Below, one piece after another: positions 1 to 6,364 of a stretch of DNA of 6,364 nt. Positions within the stretch are counted from its first letter, which is position 1. The number at the start of each line of letters is the position of its first letter. The stretch comes from a candidate division TA06 bacterium SM23_40 (GTDB lineage: Bacteria > LJUI01 > SM1-40). The notes below the pieces were generated by a model that was not told where the DNA came from, made no database searches, and worked only from the letters and a program-made list of their open reading frames with translations. The position numbers and the translations under genes were made by a program. Location of the stretch: contig LJUI01000185.1 of NCBI GenBank assembly GCA_001303705.1, positions 1 through 6,364 of the forward strand. The letters are read 5' to 3'.

Positions 1-346
1 AGTCGTGCAGAAAGCACCCTCTCGATTTCTTCCCTTCTCCGTCTCCCACGTCTGGGGCGAGAAATTCCCCGGCCGGACACTCACCGTGCCCTCGATCCCC
101 TTGAGAATGGGGCATATCTGTCAGGAGAACGGCGGAAGAGAGGGTCTCCGTATTCACTGATGTGTGTGAGCCGGCCAAGGTGCTCCGGTAGGCACACGGA
201 CCTGCTGTTGAGGTGTCGAACGGCGTGTGGTCGCCCTGCGATGGCCCACATCAACATTGTGTCACTCCTGAGAGGGAATGATAACCTTTCGGCCTTCTCA
301 CGGACAGGTGTCACAGAGGGGAATGTTCGAAATGTGGCCTTACGAG

Positions 347-375
347 TTGACAATTGGATGGGTGTGCCATATATT
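347..375 (+). promoter_or_regulatory. Sigma-70-type promoter of the DUF4175 gene
   Basis: A perfect -35 box, TTGACA (347-352), is followed by a 17-bp spacer and TATATT (370-375), a 5 of 6 match to the -10 consensus. There is no extended -10 TG. Transcription would start near 382 and leave a leader of about 95 nt before the ATG at 478. It points at the only downstream gene and lies in non-coding DNA. Function is inferred from consensus match and position. Confidence 0.7.
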
Positions 376-392
376 CGCTGGAGGTATGGGCG

Positions 393-401
393 TAAGGAGG
401 G
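393..401 (+). promoter_or_regulatory. Orphan Shine-Dalgarno-like sequence in the leader
   Basis: TAAGGAGGG matches the anti-Shine-Dalgarno almost perfectly but has no ATG, GTG or TTG at normal spacing. The nearest is GTG at 421, about 20 nt away, which would encode only eight residues (MSKDCYPW) before TGA at 445-447. It may be chance, a ribosome standby site, or a remnant of a leader peptide. Confidence 0.25.
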
Positions 402-466
402 AACTTCACTAACTGCTACGGTGTCTAAAGACTGTTATCCGTGGTGACTCGCAGCTCAGAACTGAG

Positions 467-475
467 AAAGGAAGG
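467..475 (+). promoter_or_regulatory. Ribosome binding site of the DUF4175 gene
   Basis: AAAGGAAGG lies just before the ATG at 478. Taking AAGGA (468-472) as the core gives 5 nt of spacing. It supports the ATG at 478 as the start. Confidence 0.6.
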
Positions 476-477
476 CG

Positions 478-3400
478 ATGTCAGAACGTATCAGGAAAGA
501 TCGCGCCAGTCGAGCATACGCATCCATTGTCTCCCGGCTACACGCCCTTCGATCGTATCATCGCTTGATTGATGTGGGATATGGGTTGGCATGTGCAGTG
601 GCAGCGGGTGTTGGATGGCTTGTGCTGACGCTTCTCATCGAATCTGTCTTCAGGTTACCCAGCTCAGGGCGCCTTATTCTTCTCCTTGTGGGCGCGGTGC
701 TCATTGGGGGTCCGCTGGTGTGGTACACGGTCCGTCCCCTCCTGGGGGCGCCTGGTATCGAACGGCTGGCCCTGCGCTTGGAGGAGCGGTTTCCAGAGTT
801 CCGGGACAGACTGATCGGAACGCTCCAATTATGGGGAAGGCATGACGCCAACCCGGAAGGCTACTCCCTGGCGATGATCGACGCAGCGGCCGTCGAATCA
901 GAGGAGGTGGCCACACGTCTCAATTTCAGGGAGATCATCAACGTCAAACGATGCTGGAAGGCGGCCGAATCCGCTTCTGGTCTCATCGCTCTGTGTGTAC
1001 TTCTGCTGCTTTTCTTCCCTGCACCATTCCAATCTTCGTTGACGAGAGTGACTCATCCCTTCACCGATTTCCCCAGGCCGCAGAGGACATTCATTGTGGT
1101 TTCCCCCGGAGATACGGAGGCTGTGTCAGAAGAGGACGTGGTCATCTCCGTACGAGTGACGGGGGAGATCCCCGACGAGGTAGTGCTTCGTTCGGCCGAC
1201 GTCGGGCACGAGAACTGGAAGACCTATCCTTTTGTGAGGGAGTCCGATCGAGAATACTCCTACGTTGTACAGAGGATAAAGCGATCTCTGCACTACTCTG
1301 TCGAGGCTGGTGACGCTGAGAGCCCACTGCACACCATCACTGTTCTTGACAGGCCCATGGTGAGGCGGCTGAAGCTTCGGTACACATACCCAGCCTACAC
1401 GCGGCTCGGTGCCAGGGAGGAGGAGGACAATATCGGTGACATCAGGGCCATGGTGGGGACGTCTGTTCAAATGGACATTGTGGCGAATAAGACCCTCGAT
1501 TCTGCCCGAGTAGGGATGAGTGGTGGACAGCAGATCGAGGCTACGCTGAGGGGGAGGGAGGCACGGGCCGCCTTTGTGATCCGCCGCGGCGGGAAATATC
1601 ACATTGAACTGAGGGATAAATCTGGCCTGAGGAACAAGGACCCCATCGAGTATCGTATCACTGCATCTTCCGACGAATATCCCGTGGTGCGCATCATCCG
1701 CCCTGGCACGGACACAGAACTGGCCGAGGATATGCTCCTGCCCCTCGCCATCAATGCCACTGACGATTTCGGTTTCTCCCGCCTTCAATTGGCCTTCACG
1801 GTCGGGGAGGATGGGGCCCTTCAGGAGCGGACAATCCCGATGCCGAAGGGAGCTGGATCAGAAATGACCGTGGAGCATATGTGGGATCTTGCCGATCTTG
1901 ACCTCCTGCCCGAGGATGTTGTCTTCTACCGTGTGGCGGTCTACGATAATGACACCGTCTCAGGTCCAAAGCGATCGGAGAGCCGCACTTTCATGGTCCG
2001 TTTCCCCTCCATTTATGAGATCTACGCCGAAGTGGAACGGAGTCAAGAGGAGCAGATGGTCGATCTTGAGGAGATGCTGAGGGAAAGCCGGGATGTGAAA
2101 GAGAAGCTGGATCAGGTCGTACGGGAGCTGCAGCGCGAAACAGAGCTCGATTGGGAAAAACAGAAGGAGACGGATGGAGCCCTCCAGAGACAGCGGGAGA
2201 TGGCTGAGGATTTGAAGAAACTTTCGGAAGAGATGGAACGATCTGCGGAGAAACTGGAAAGGCACAACCTCGTCACCCCAGAGACCCTGGAGAAGCTGGA
2301 GGAAATCCAACGACTCATGCAGGAGATCACCACTCCTGAACTGATGGAGGCTCTGGAAAAACTGCACCAGGCCCTGCAGCAGATCGACCGGCAACAACTG
2401 CAACAGGCCATGAAGGATTTTTCCTTTAATCAGGAGGATTTCCAGAAGCGTTTGGAGCGCACCATTGAGCTCTTGAAGCGCATTCAAATGGAACAGAAGA
2501 TGGATGCCCTTGTGAAAAAGATGGATGAGCTCCTCGAAAGGCAGGAGGACCTTAATCGGAGCACCGAGAGCGCTGACGAACTGCAGGACATGAGCGATCT
2601 TGCCGCCCAGCAGGAGAAGATGAGGCGGGACCTGGACCGGCTCAAACAGACGATGCAGGCTCAGGCGACTCAGAAGAGAATCTCCGATCTGTTGAGGCAG
2701 ATGAGTCAGGGACTCAGGATGGCCCAGAGCATGATGATGCAGAATATGTTTCAGCAGGTACTGGAAGCCATGCGAAAAGCGACGCACCAACTCCTCGACC
2801 TCTCCCAGCAGCAGGAGGGGCTGTCGTGTCAGACCGAAGGATTGAGAAGAAACAGCCCCCAGTGCGAGGCCATGGCAGAGAAGCAACTGGATGCCTTCAA
2901 CAACGCGGCGAAGGTGGCCAATGCCCTTTTCGATGCTGCCAGACAGAGCCTCTTCATCACTCAGGAGATTTCTCGGTCGATGGGCAAGGCCATGGCTGAG
3001 ATGGAAGACGCCATCAACAGTCTGGAAGGGAGAAACACGAGCTCGGCCGCAAAGGGCCAGCGTGAAGCCATGAGCGCCCTCAATGAGGCGGTGATGCAGA
3101 TGCGTCAGGCCATGCAGAACATGTGCTCCTCCGGCCAGTGCTCCGGCGGCATGCAGCAATTCCTCCAGAGGCTTCAGCAACTGGCCCAACAGCAGATGTG
3201 CCTCAATCAGGAGACAATGGGTCTTGACCAGATGGGACAGTGGTCTCTGGAGGACAGGGCGGCTCTTCAGCGGCTGGCTGCAGAACAAGAAATGCTCCGA
3301 AAGAGCATTGAAGAGCTGCAGCGGGAGATGGGCAATCGGCCCGAGATTCTCGGGCGCCTCGATCGCGTCATCGAGGATATGAAAAAGGTCTCCGAAGAGT

Positions 3401-3708
3401 TGAAGGGGCAACAGCTCAGCCAGGAAACCATCGCCCGCCAGAACAGAATTCTGTCCCGACTTCTGGACTATCAGCGGTCACTCCGGGAACGCGACTACAC
3501 GCGGCAACGTCGAGCGAAACCTGGGAAGGAGTACCTTCGGACCGGTCCGGCCCATCTGCCGGAGGACTTGGGCGAGAGACAGGACGAACTGCGGCAAGAT
3601 CTGCTGGACGCCTTGAAGGAGGATTATCCGAAGGAGTATAAGGATCTCATCCGGGCGTATTTCGAGGCCCTGTCCAAGGAACAGGAAGGACCGGGGTCAG
3701 AGCTATAA
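478..3708 (+). CDS. DUF4175-family membrane-anchored coiled-coil envelope protein
   Basis: This is a complete 1076-residue protein. Hydrophobic segments at about 33-55, 64-85 and 163-181 predict a cytoplasmic N-terminus and a large periplasmic remainder. Family-like features in order are: the amphipathic stretch LEERFPEFRDRLIGTLQL (about 101-118) between TM2 and TM3; PGD at 210-212 opening a beta-rich region; YPAYT at 304-308; GTSV at 327-330; and ATDDFG with D429/D430. From about 512 to 1000 it is one long Glu/Gln/Met-rich helical region, clearly coiled coil. It closes with SRLLDYQRSLRERDY (about 992-1006) and YPKEYKDLIRAYF from 1050, a typical tail of such proteins. In known genomes the family often sits near MoxR ATPase, DUF58 and von Willebrand A genes, but none are in this window. 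Its biochemical role is unknown and no enzymatic motif is visible. The periplasmic part has cysteines only at 784, 796, 883, 888 and 908. The start has a ribosome binding site and a strong promoter upstream. The family assignment rests on recalled motifs and architecture. Confidence 0.85.
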   Translation: MSERIRKDRASRAYASIVSRLHALRSYHRLIDVGYGLACAVAAGVGWLVLTLLIESVFRLPSSGRLILLLVGAVLIGGPLVWYTVRPLLGAPGIERLALRLEERFPEFRDRLIGTLQLWGRHDANPEGYSLAMIDAAAVESEEVATRLNFREIINVKRCWKAAESASGLIALCVLLLLFFPAPFQSSLTRVTHPFTDFPRPQRTFIVVSPGDTEAVSEEDVVISVRVTGEIPDEVVLRSADVGHENWKTYPFVRESDREYSYVVQRIKRSLHYSVEAGDAESPLHTITVLDRPMVRRLKLRYTYPAYTRLGAREEEDNIGDIRAMVGTSVQMDIVANKTLDSARVGMSGGQQIEATLRGREARAAFVIRRGGKYHIELRDKSGLRNKDPIEYRITASSDEYPVVRIIRPGTDTELAEDMLLPLAINATDDFGFSRLQLAFTVGEDGALQERTIPMPKGAGSEMTVEHMWDLADLDLLPEDVVFYRVAVYDNDTVSGPKRSESRTFMVRFPSIYEIYAEVERSQEEQMVDLEEMLRESRDVKEKLDQVVRELQRETELDWEKQKETDGALQRQREMAEDLKKLSEEMERSAEKLERHNLVTPETLEKLEEIQRLMQEITTPELMEALEKLHQALQQIDRQQLQQAMKDFSFNQEDFQKRLERTIELLKRIQMEQKMDALVKKMDELLERQEDLNRSTESADELQDMSDLAAQQEKMRRDLDRLKQTMQAQATQKRISDLLRQMSQGLRMAQSMMMQNMFQQVLEAMRKATHQLLDLSQQQEGLSCQTEGLRRNSPQCEAMAEKQLDAFNNAAKVANALFDAARQSLFITQEISRSMGKAMAEMEDAINSLEGRNTSSAAKGQREAMSALNEAVMQMRQAMQNMCSSGQCSGGMQQFLQRLQQLAQQQMCLNQETMGLDQMGQWSLEDRAALQRLAAEQEMLRKSIEELQREMGNRPEILGRLDRVIEDMKKVSEELKGQQLSQETIARQNRILSRLLDYQRSLRERDYTRQRRAKPGKEYLRTGPAHLPEDLGERQDELRQDLLDALKEDYPKEYKDLIRAYFEALSKEQEGPGSEL

Positions 3709-3885
3709 GGCCCATCAGCTCTCCACGGCATGTGAGAGTGACAGCATAGCTTATACGACTACACGTGTCGGGAATTCCTGGGTCTCCGGCATGTCCATCA
3801 GGGAGCGTGTGGGAAGGCCTGCCTGCGTGGCAGCGATGTGCTCTTCCCCAACGGGTGACAGCCATGAACCGCATGGTTCGCAACG

Positions 3886-3913
3886 CCCAATCCCGAGGGC
3901 CATCGGGATTGGG
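3886..3913. repeat. Perfect 11-bp inverted repeat (hairpin)
   Basis: CCCAATCCCGA (3886-3896) is exactly complementary to TCGGGATTGGG (3903-3913) across a 6-nt loop. The stem is strong, but no T-run follows, so it is not a canonical intrinsic terminator. It lies about 180 bp after the DUF4175 stop. It could act as a transcript-end structure, a protein-binding palindrome, or a dispersed repeat unit. Confidence 0.6.
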
Positions 3914-4001
3914 AACGGTGCCCGCAGAGCGCGCTCCCTTCGAGAAAGCCCTTTGCCTGTGTGTGGGCATCTTTTTTGCGCGTGTGGAGATAGGCTGGCC
4001 C

Positions 4002-4030
4002 ATGACTCAGGCTCGAGTACACAGTATGAT
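4002..4030 (+). promoter_or_regulatory. Candidate promoter of the TPR gene
   Basis: ATGACT (4002-4007, 4 of 6 to TTGACA), a 17-bp spacer and TATGAT (4025-4030, 5 of 6 to TATAAT). Transcription would begin near 4037 and give a leader of about 125 nt before the TTG at 4161. The match is only moderate. The wide gap after the previous gene makes a separate promoter plausible. Confidence 0.35.
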
Positions 4031-4046
4031 CATCTCGACCGGCGCA

Positions 4047-4068
4047 TCGAAAGGGTGGGCGCTTTCGA
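4047..4068. repeat. 7-bp inverted repeat in the TPR gene leader
   Basis: TCGAAAG (4047-4053) pairs exactly with CTTTCGA (4062-4068) across an 8-nt loop. It lies immediately downstream of the candidate promoter, where an operator or a 5' mRNA hairpin would be expected. It is short enough to occur by chance. Confidence 0.35.
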
Positions 4069-4145
4069 GCAGCCTTCATCCTGTCCTGACCGCCGTCGCC
4101 GTGCACGAAAGATGACAGTGCTGAAATGAGTCTCCGTTCGTTGAA

Positions 4146-4152
4146 AGGGGAG
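4146..4152 (+). promoter_or_regulatory. Ribosome binding site that fixes the TTG start
   Basis: AGGGGAG ends 8 nt before the TTG at 4161. Upstream in this frame there is a TGA at 4122-4124 and no ATG, GTG or TTG before 4161. The next in-frame alternative downstream would remove the signal peptide. The TTG at 4161 is therefore the best start. Confidence 0.65.
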
Positions 4153-4160
4153 CACCTGTT

Positions 4161-5918
4161 TTGAAGAGAGCATGTCTGGCATTGTTGATATCCCTCATAG
4201 GATTCACCTTAGCGTTCGCTCAGCAGAAGGACGAGGTGCGAGCCGAACTGGATCGTGCCCGGAGGCTGGAGCGGCTGAACAGATACGAGGAGGCCCTCAG
4301 GATCCACAAGCGTCTTTTTAGCGCGGACCCGGGCAACTCTCAAGCAGTTGACGGAATCGAGCGCGACCTTCTGCAACTGAAGAGATACACGGAACTGATC
4401 GACTTTCTTCAAGAACTCCTCAAAGAGCACCCCACTGATCGGCCCCTATTGGAGAAGCTGGGAAATGCTCTCTATAGATCCGACCAGAAGGAAGAGGCCG
4501 AGGTCACGTGGAGCCGAATCATCGAAGGTGAGCCTCATGATGAGGGTTCATATGCGGGCGTCGCCAGGCAGTACCTGCATAACGGTCTCATCGACAAAAC
4601 CGTTGATACATATCTTGAGGGTAGAAAGAGGTTGGATCAACCGTCTCTCTTTGCCAGAGAGCTCGCACGGCTCTACTCCTCTCAGATGGAGTTTGAAGAG
4701 GCGACCAGGGAGTACGTCCGCCTTCTCGAAGCGAATCCCAAACAGTACTCATATGTCGAGAACATGATCGGCCAGTTCAAACGTGCCGACACCATTGACG
4801 ATGCGGTCGCAGCGGTGTTGGAGGAGGCGGTAGAGAGCCATCCAGACGATTCTCATTTTAGAAGGTTGTTGGGAAACCACTACTTTCGGACGGCGCAACC
4901 GGAGCGGGCGTATGAGCAATACGTCAAGGTTGAGGAGGCCGAACGGAGCAACGGCGGCACCCTTTTTGACTTTGCAGAGGGCGCATACCGCGAGGGATTC
5001 TATTCCACGGCATTGACAGCGTATCGCCACATCTTGGAACTGTACCCGACGTCTCCTCTCGGGCCAAAGATCATGCAGGGGATCGGGCGCTCTCTCGCAA
5101 AGGTGGGCCGATTCGAGGATGCGATATCGGCGTTCCGATCTCTCGCTTCCCTTTATCCAACCTCGAAGGAGAAGGAAAGCGCTCTCTTCGAGATCGGTGA
5201 GATCCAACTGCTCGAGCTGGGGCAGGTGGACTCGGCCCTGAGTGCCTTCGGCGATCTTGTCGATGGCCGAAAGCGCGGTCGTCACTATTTTGACGCCATG
5301 TTTCGCATCGGCGAGTGCCTTGTTGTGAAGGGCGACCTTGACGGTGCGAAGCAGGAGTACGAAGAGGTCCGAAAACAGGCCAGGGAGTTGCCGGAGATTG
5401 GTGATGAGGCCACTTTTCGGATCGGGGAGGTAGACTACTTCCGCGGAGACTTCGACGGAGCACTCAGCGAGTTGGAGAGACTGGCGAAAGCGGATCCCAA
5501 GGGAGCGTATGTCAACGACGCCTTGAGCCTCATCGTCTTCATCGAAGAGAATCGAGTGATGGGCGACGATGCACTTCGCGCATTTGCCACCGCAGCCCTT
5601 CTGGAACGCCAGAAGAGTCACTCTGAGGCGATCGAGGCCTATCAGCGAATACGGACGCACTATTCGTACTCCTTTCTGGGCGACGATGCCTTGCTCAAGA
5701 TTGGGGCTCTCCAGAGCGAACAGGGTCAGTTTGAAGTGGCCATTGAGACGTATCAACAGCTTCTGTCCACATATCCCTCGAGCGATCTGAGCGACGAGGC
5801 TCAGCGCCGCGTCGGCGAAGCGTACGAGGTTGGACTGCATGATCTCCCGAAGGCAATCGAGGCCTATGAGGAAATCCTCTCCAAGTATCCCGACAGCAGG
5901 TTCGACAATTGCAGGTGA
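4161..5918 (+). CDS. Secreted tetratricopeptide-repeat protein
   Basis: A 585-residue protein starting at TTG. Residues 1-20 form a classical signal peptide: MKRA, a hydrophobic core, then AFA before QQ as the likely signal peptidase I site, so the mature protein is periplasmic. No lipobox cysteine follows. The rest is a chain of helical repeats, about 22-56, 93-126, 163-193, 231-262, 265-298, 302-335, 338-371, 374-406, 413-444, 481-503, 506-540 and 543-578. They show the TPR pattern of paired helices, A/G-x-Y/F and repeat-end motifs such as LYPTS, TYPSS and KYPDS, as in YbgF/BamD-type TPR_6 repeats. TPR arrays bind proteins, so it is probably a scaffold or adaptor in the envelope. The specific partner is unknown, although the preceding coiled-coil envelope protein is a candidate. 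The C-terminus (RFDNCR) is abrupt after a repeat, and the last part of the gene is the copy duplicated at the window end. Confidence 0.85.
   Translation: MKRACLALLISLIGFTLAFAQQKDEVRAELDRARRLERLNRYEEALRIHKRLFSADPGNSQAVDGIERDLLQLKRYTELIDFLQELLKEHPTDRPLLEKLGNALYRSDQKEEAEVTWSRIIEGEPHDEGSYAGVARQYLHNGLIDKTVDTYLEGRKRLDQPSLFARELARLYSSQMEFEEATREYVRLLEANPKQYSYVENMIGQFKRADTIDDAVAAVLEEAVESHPDDSHFRRLLGNHYFRTAQPERAYEQYVKVEEAERSNGGTLFDFAEGAYREGFYSTALTAYRHILELYPTSPLGPKIMQGIGRSLAKVGRFEDAISAFRSLASLYPTSKEKESALFEIGEIQLLELGQVDSALSAFGDLVDGRKRGRHYFDAMFRIGECLVVKGDLDGAKQEYEEVRKQARELPEIGDEATFRIGEVDYFRGDFDGALSELERLAKADPKGAYVNDALSLIVFIEENRVMGDDALRAFATAALLERQKSHSEAIEAYQRIRTHYSYSFLGDDALLKIGALQSEQGQFEVAIETYQQLLSTYPSSDLSDEAQRRVGEAYEVGLHDLPKAIEAYEEILSKYPDSRFDNCR
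5794..5897 (+). repeat. 104-bp direct repeat, copy 1 (inside TPR gene)
   Basis: These 104 bases encode the last TPR unit (about residues 545-579) and recur exactly at 6261-6364, 467 bp downstream on the same strand. Identity starts at ACGAGGCTCA, preceded by G here and T in copy 2. It runs until the window ends, so its true right limit is unknown. In this copy the reading frame is that of the TPR protein, so this is the native location. Confidence 0.95.
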
Positions 5919-6143
5919 AGGTTGGTGCTGCAGGGTAGGGTCCGCTCTCTGCGCTGTGCGGATTTCCACATTTCGATATTTTCCGGCTGACATTCCTGCA
6001 ACGTTTTCGCAGTGTGCGAGAAACAGTCTTACGTCGCTTGATCTTCCGTCTGCCACGAATGATGAGAAAGAAGCCGCATTCTACACTCTGAGCGGTCCAC
6101 GGAGGTTGCTGTCTCGGGCAGGTCGCGACCCCTCACATCTGTC
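5919..6143. other. Gap between the TPR gene and amrS
   Basis: About 225 bp with no recognisable gene. A small imperfect hairpin lies at 6004-6022 (8-bp stem with one G.T pair, 3-nt loop), without a T-run after it. GGAGG at 6101-6105 is too far from the ATG at 6144 to serve it. An open frame (5830-6219) crosses the region but overlaps the TPR gene in another frame and has no protein-like features. Confidence 0.5.
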
Positions 6144-6364
6144 ATGGAGAGTGCGATTCGGGAAAGTCTTCTCTTCAAACCTCTCGAGGAGGAGAGGGTT
6201 CGGTGCAACATCTGCCTGAGGCGGTGTACGATCGCACAGGGAGAGCGCGGCTTCTGCGGTACGAGGCTCAGCGCCGCGTCGGCGAAGCGTACGAGGTTGG
6301 ACTGCATGATCTCCCGAAGGCAATCGAGGCCTATGAGGAAATCCTCTCCAAGTATCCCGACAGC
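6144..6364 (+). CDS. amrS: AmmeMemoRadiSam system radical SAM enzyme, N-terminal fragment (chimeric end)
   Basis: The frame from ATG at 6144 is open to the window end. Residues 18-42 carry a cysteine pattern, CNICLRRC then GERGFCGTR, with C21, C24, C28 and C38. This matches the conserved N-terminal start of AmrS, the radical SAM member of the AmmeMemoRadiSam trio with AMMECR1-like and Memo-like proteins. The pattern precedes the CxxxCxxC cluster-binding motif, which is not reached here, and full proteins are usually over 300 residues. The cellular substrate is not something I can state. From codon 40 (base 6261) the DNA is the 104-bp TPR-gene repeat read in a different frame, so residues beyond about 42 are not AmrS sequence. 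The gene is thus either cut by an assembly error or truly disrupted. No good ribosome binding site lies directly before the ATG, but the start fits the family length ahead of the first cysteine. Confidence 0.7.
   Translation, partial: MESAIRESLLFKPLEEERVRCNICLRRCTIAQGERGFCGTRLSAASAKRTRLDCMISRRQSRPMRKSSPSIPT
6261..6364 (+). repeat. 104-bp direct repeat, copy 2 (window end, fused to amrS)
   Basis: An exact copy of 5794-5897. It begins inside the amrS Cys-Gly-Thr-Arg codons and ends at the last base of the window. The TPR reading frame is not continued from amrS, so no sensible fusion protein results. A short stretch such as ACGAGGCTCA may be shared by the authentic amrS and TPR genes and could have caused the false or real join. 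Confidence 0.95.

Larger units (their letters stand above)
1..477. other. Upstream region without a convincing gene
   Basis: One plus-strand frame is open from base 1 to a TGA at 445-447. Its translation is rich in Arg, Ser, Leu and Cys, resembles no family I recognise, and lacks a ribosome binding site at its first ATG (160). The other frames are broken by stops. A minus-strand frame (353 to 81) is equally featureless. The right part holds a strong promoter and leader for the gene at 478, which argues that this stretch is intergenic. The 3' end of an upstream gene could lie near base 1, but none is recognisable. Confidence 0.55.
3709..4160. other. 452-bp intergenic region with hairpins
   Basis: The gap between the two large genes contains overlapping plus-strand open frames (3765-4115 and 3791-4129) and minus-strand ones. 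None has a ribosome binding site or recognisable protein features, and they overlap each other in different frames, so I read the stretch as non-coding. It holds a perfect 11-bp hairpin (3886-3913), a T6 run at 3972-3977 with only a weak stem before it, a candidate promoter (4002-4030) and a 7-bp inverted repeat (4047-4068). A real small gene cannot be fully excluded. Confidence 0.6.

Noticed and set aside
1-447. Plus-strand frame open for 149 codons from the window start, containing a stretch (GVPY near a Trp) faintly like NlpC/P60 hydrolases
   Set aside because: No DCSGF catalytic motif follows in any single frame, the composition is unlike a protein, and the suggestive stretch is exactly the TTGACA-N17-TATATT promoter.
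455-466. CTCA-N4-TGAG mini-hairpin just before the ribosome binding site at 467
   Set aside because: A four-base stem is too small to support a regulatory claim.
1960-3411. Long minus-strand open frame (483 codons) opposite the coiled-coil region
   Set aside because: It is a Leu/His-rich antisense shadow of the Gln/Glu/Met-rich coiled-coil codons, without a family signature or plausible start context.
3951-3977. TGCC-N8-GGCA followed by a T6 run, a possible intrinsic terminator
   Set aside because: The stem is only 4 bp with an 8-nt loop, too weak to call a terminator.
3765-4129. Two overlapping plus-strand frames of 116 and 112 codons in the intergenic gap
   Set aside because: No ribosome binding sites, no recognisable motifs, mutual overlap in different frames, and they span hairpins and a candidate promoter.
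6004-6022. Imperfect hairpin between the TPR gene and amrS
   Set aside because: AT-rich ends, one G.T pair, a 3-nt loop and no T-run. It may be chance.
4749-6056. Long minus-strand open frame (435 codons) opposite the TPR gene
   Set aside because: The sense strand has a signal peptide and clear TPR repeats in its frame. The antisense frame arises from its codon bias.

Overview
The window carries two complete plus-strand genes and the start of a third. The organism is probably an uncultured Gram-negative bacterium, perhaps of the FCB supergroup (Latescibacteria, Zixibacteria, KSB1, Eisenbacteria and similar). This is inferred from the very long DUF4175-type envelope protein, the exported YbgF/BamD-style TPR protein, and moderately GC-rich DNA. 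No RNA genes, CRISPR arrays or insertion sequences were seen.

Layout: 1-477 holds no convincing gene. It contains a near-consensus sigma-70 promoter (347-375) and a short leader before the first gene. Positions 478-3708 encode a 1076-residue DUF4175-family membrane protein: three N-terminal membrane segments, beta-rich periplasmic domains, a very long Gln/Met/Glu-rich coiled coil, and a conserved C-terminal tail. Positions 3709-4160 are a 452-bp non-coding gap with a perfect 11-bp hairpin, a weaker candidate promoter and a second inverted repeat. Positions 4161-5918 encode a 585-residue secreted TPR protein that starts at TTG. Positions 5919-6143 are a short gap. From 6144 an open frame encodes the cysteine-rich N-terminus of an AmmeMemoRadiSam-type radical SAM enzyme (AmrS).

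The most notable structural fact is at the right end. The last 104 bases (6261-6364) are an exact direct copy of 5794-5897 inside the TPR gene. They are joined in the middle of the AmrS CxxCxxxC...CGTR motif, so AmrS sense ends at about residue 40-42 and out-of-frame TPR sequence follows. An assembly or chimera artefact at the contig end is the simplest explanation. A real recombination or duplication is possible.

The first two proteins are both envelope proteins built for protein-protein contact (coiled coil and TPR), and they may serve a common envelope function. Each has its own leader and a wide gap separates them, so a single tight operon is not evident. I found no convincing evidence of a wholly new system. 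The hidden amrS start, the terminal repeat and the cysteine cluster in the coiled coil deserve a second look.
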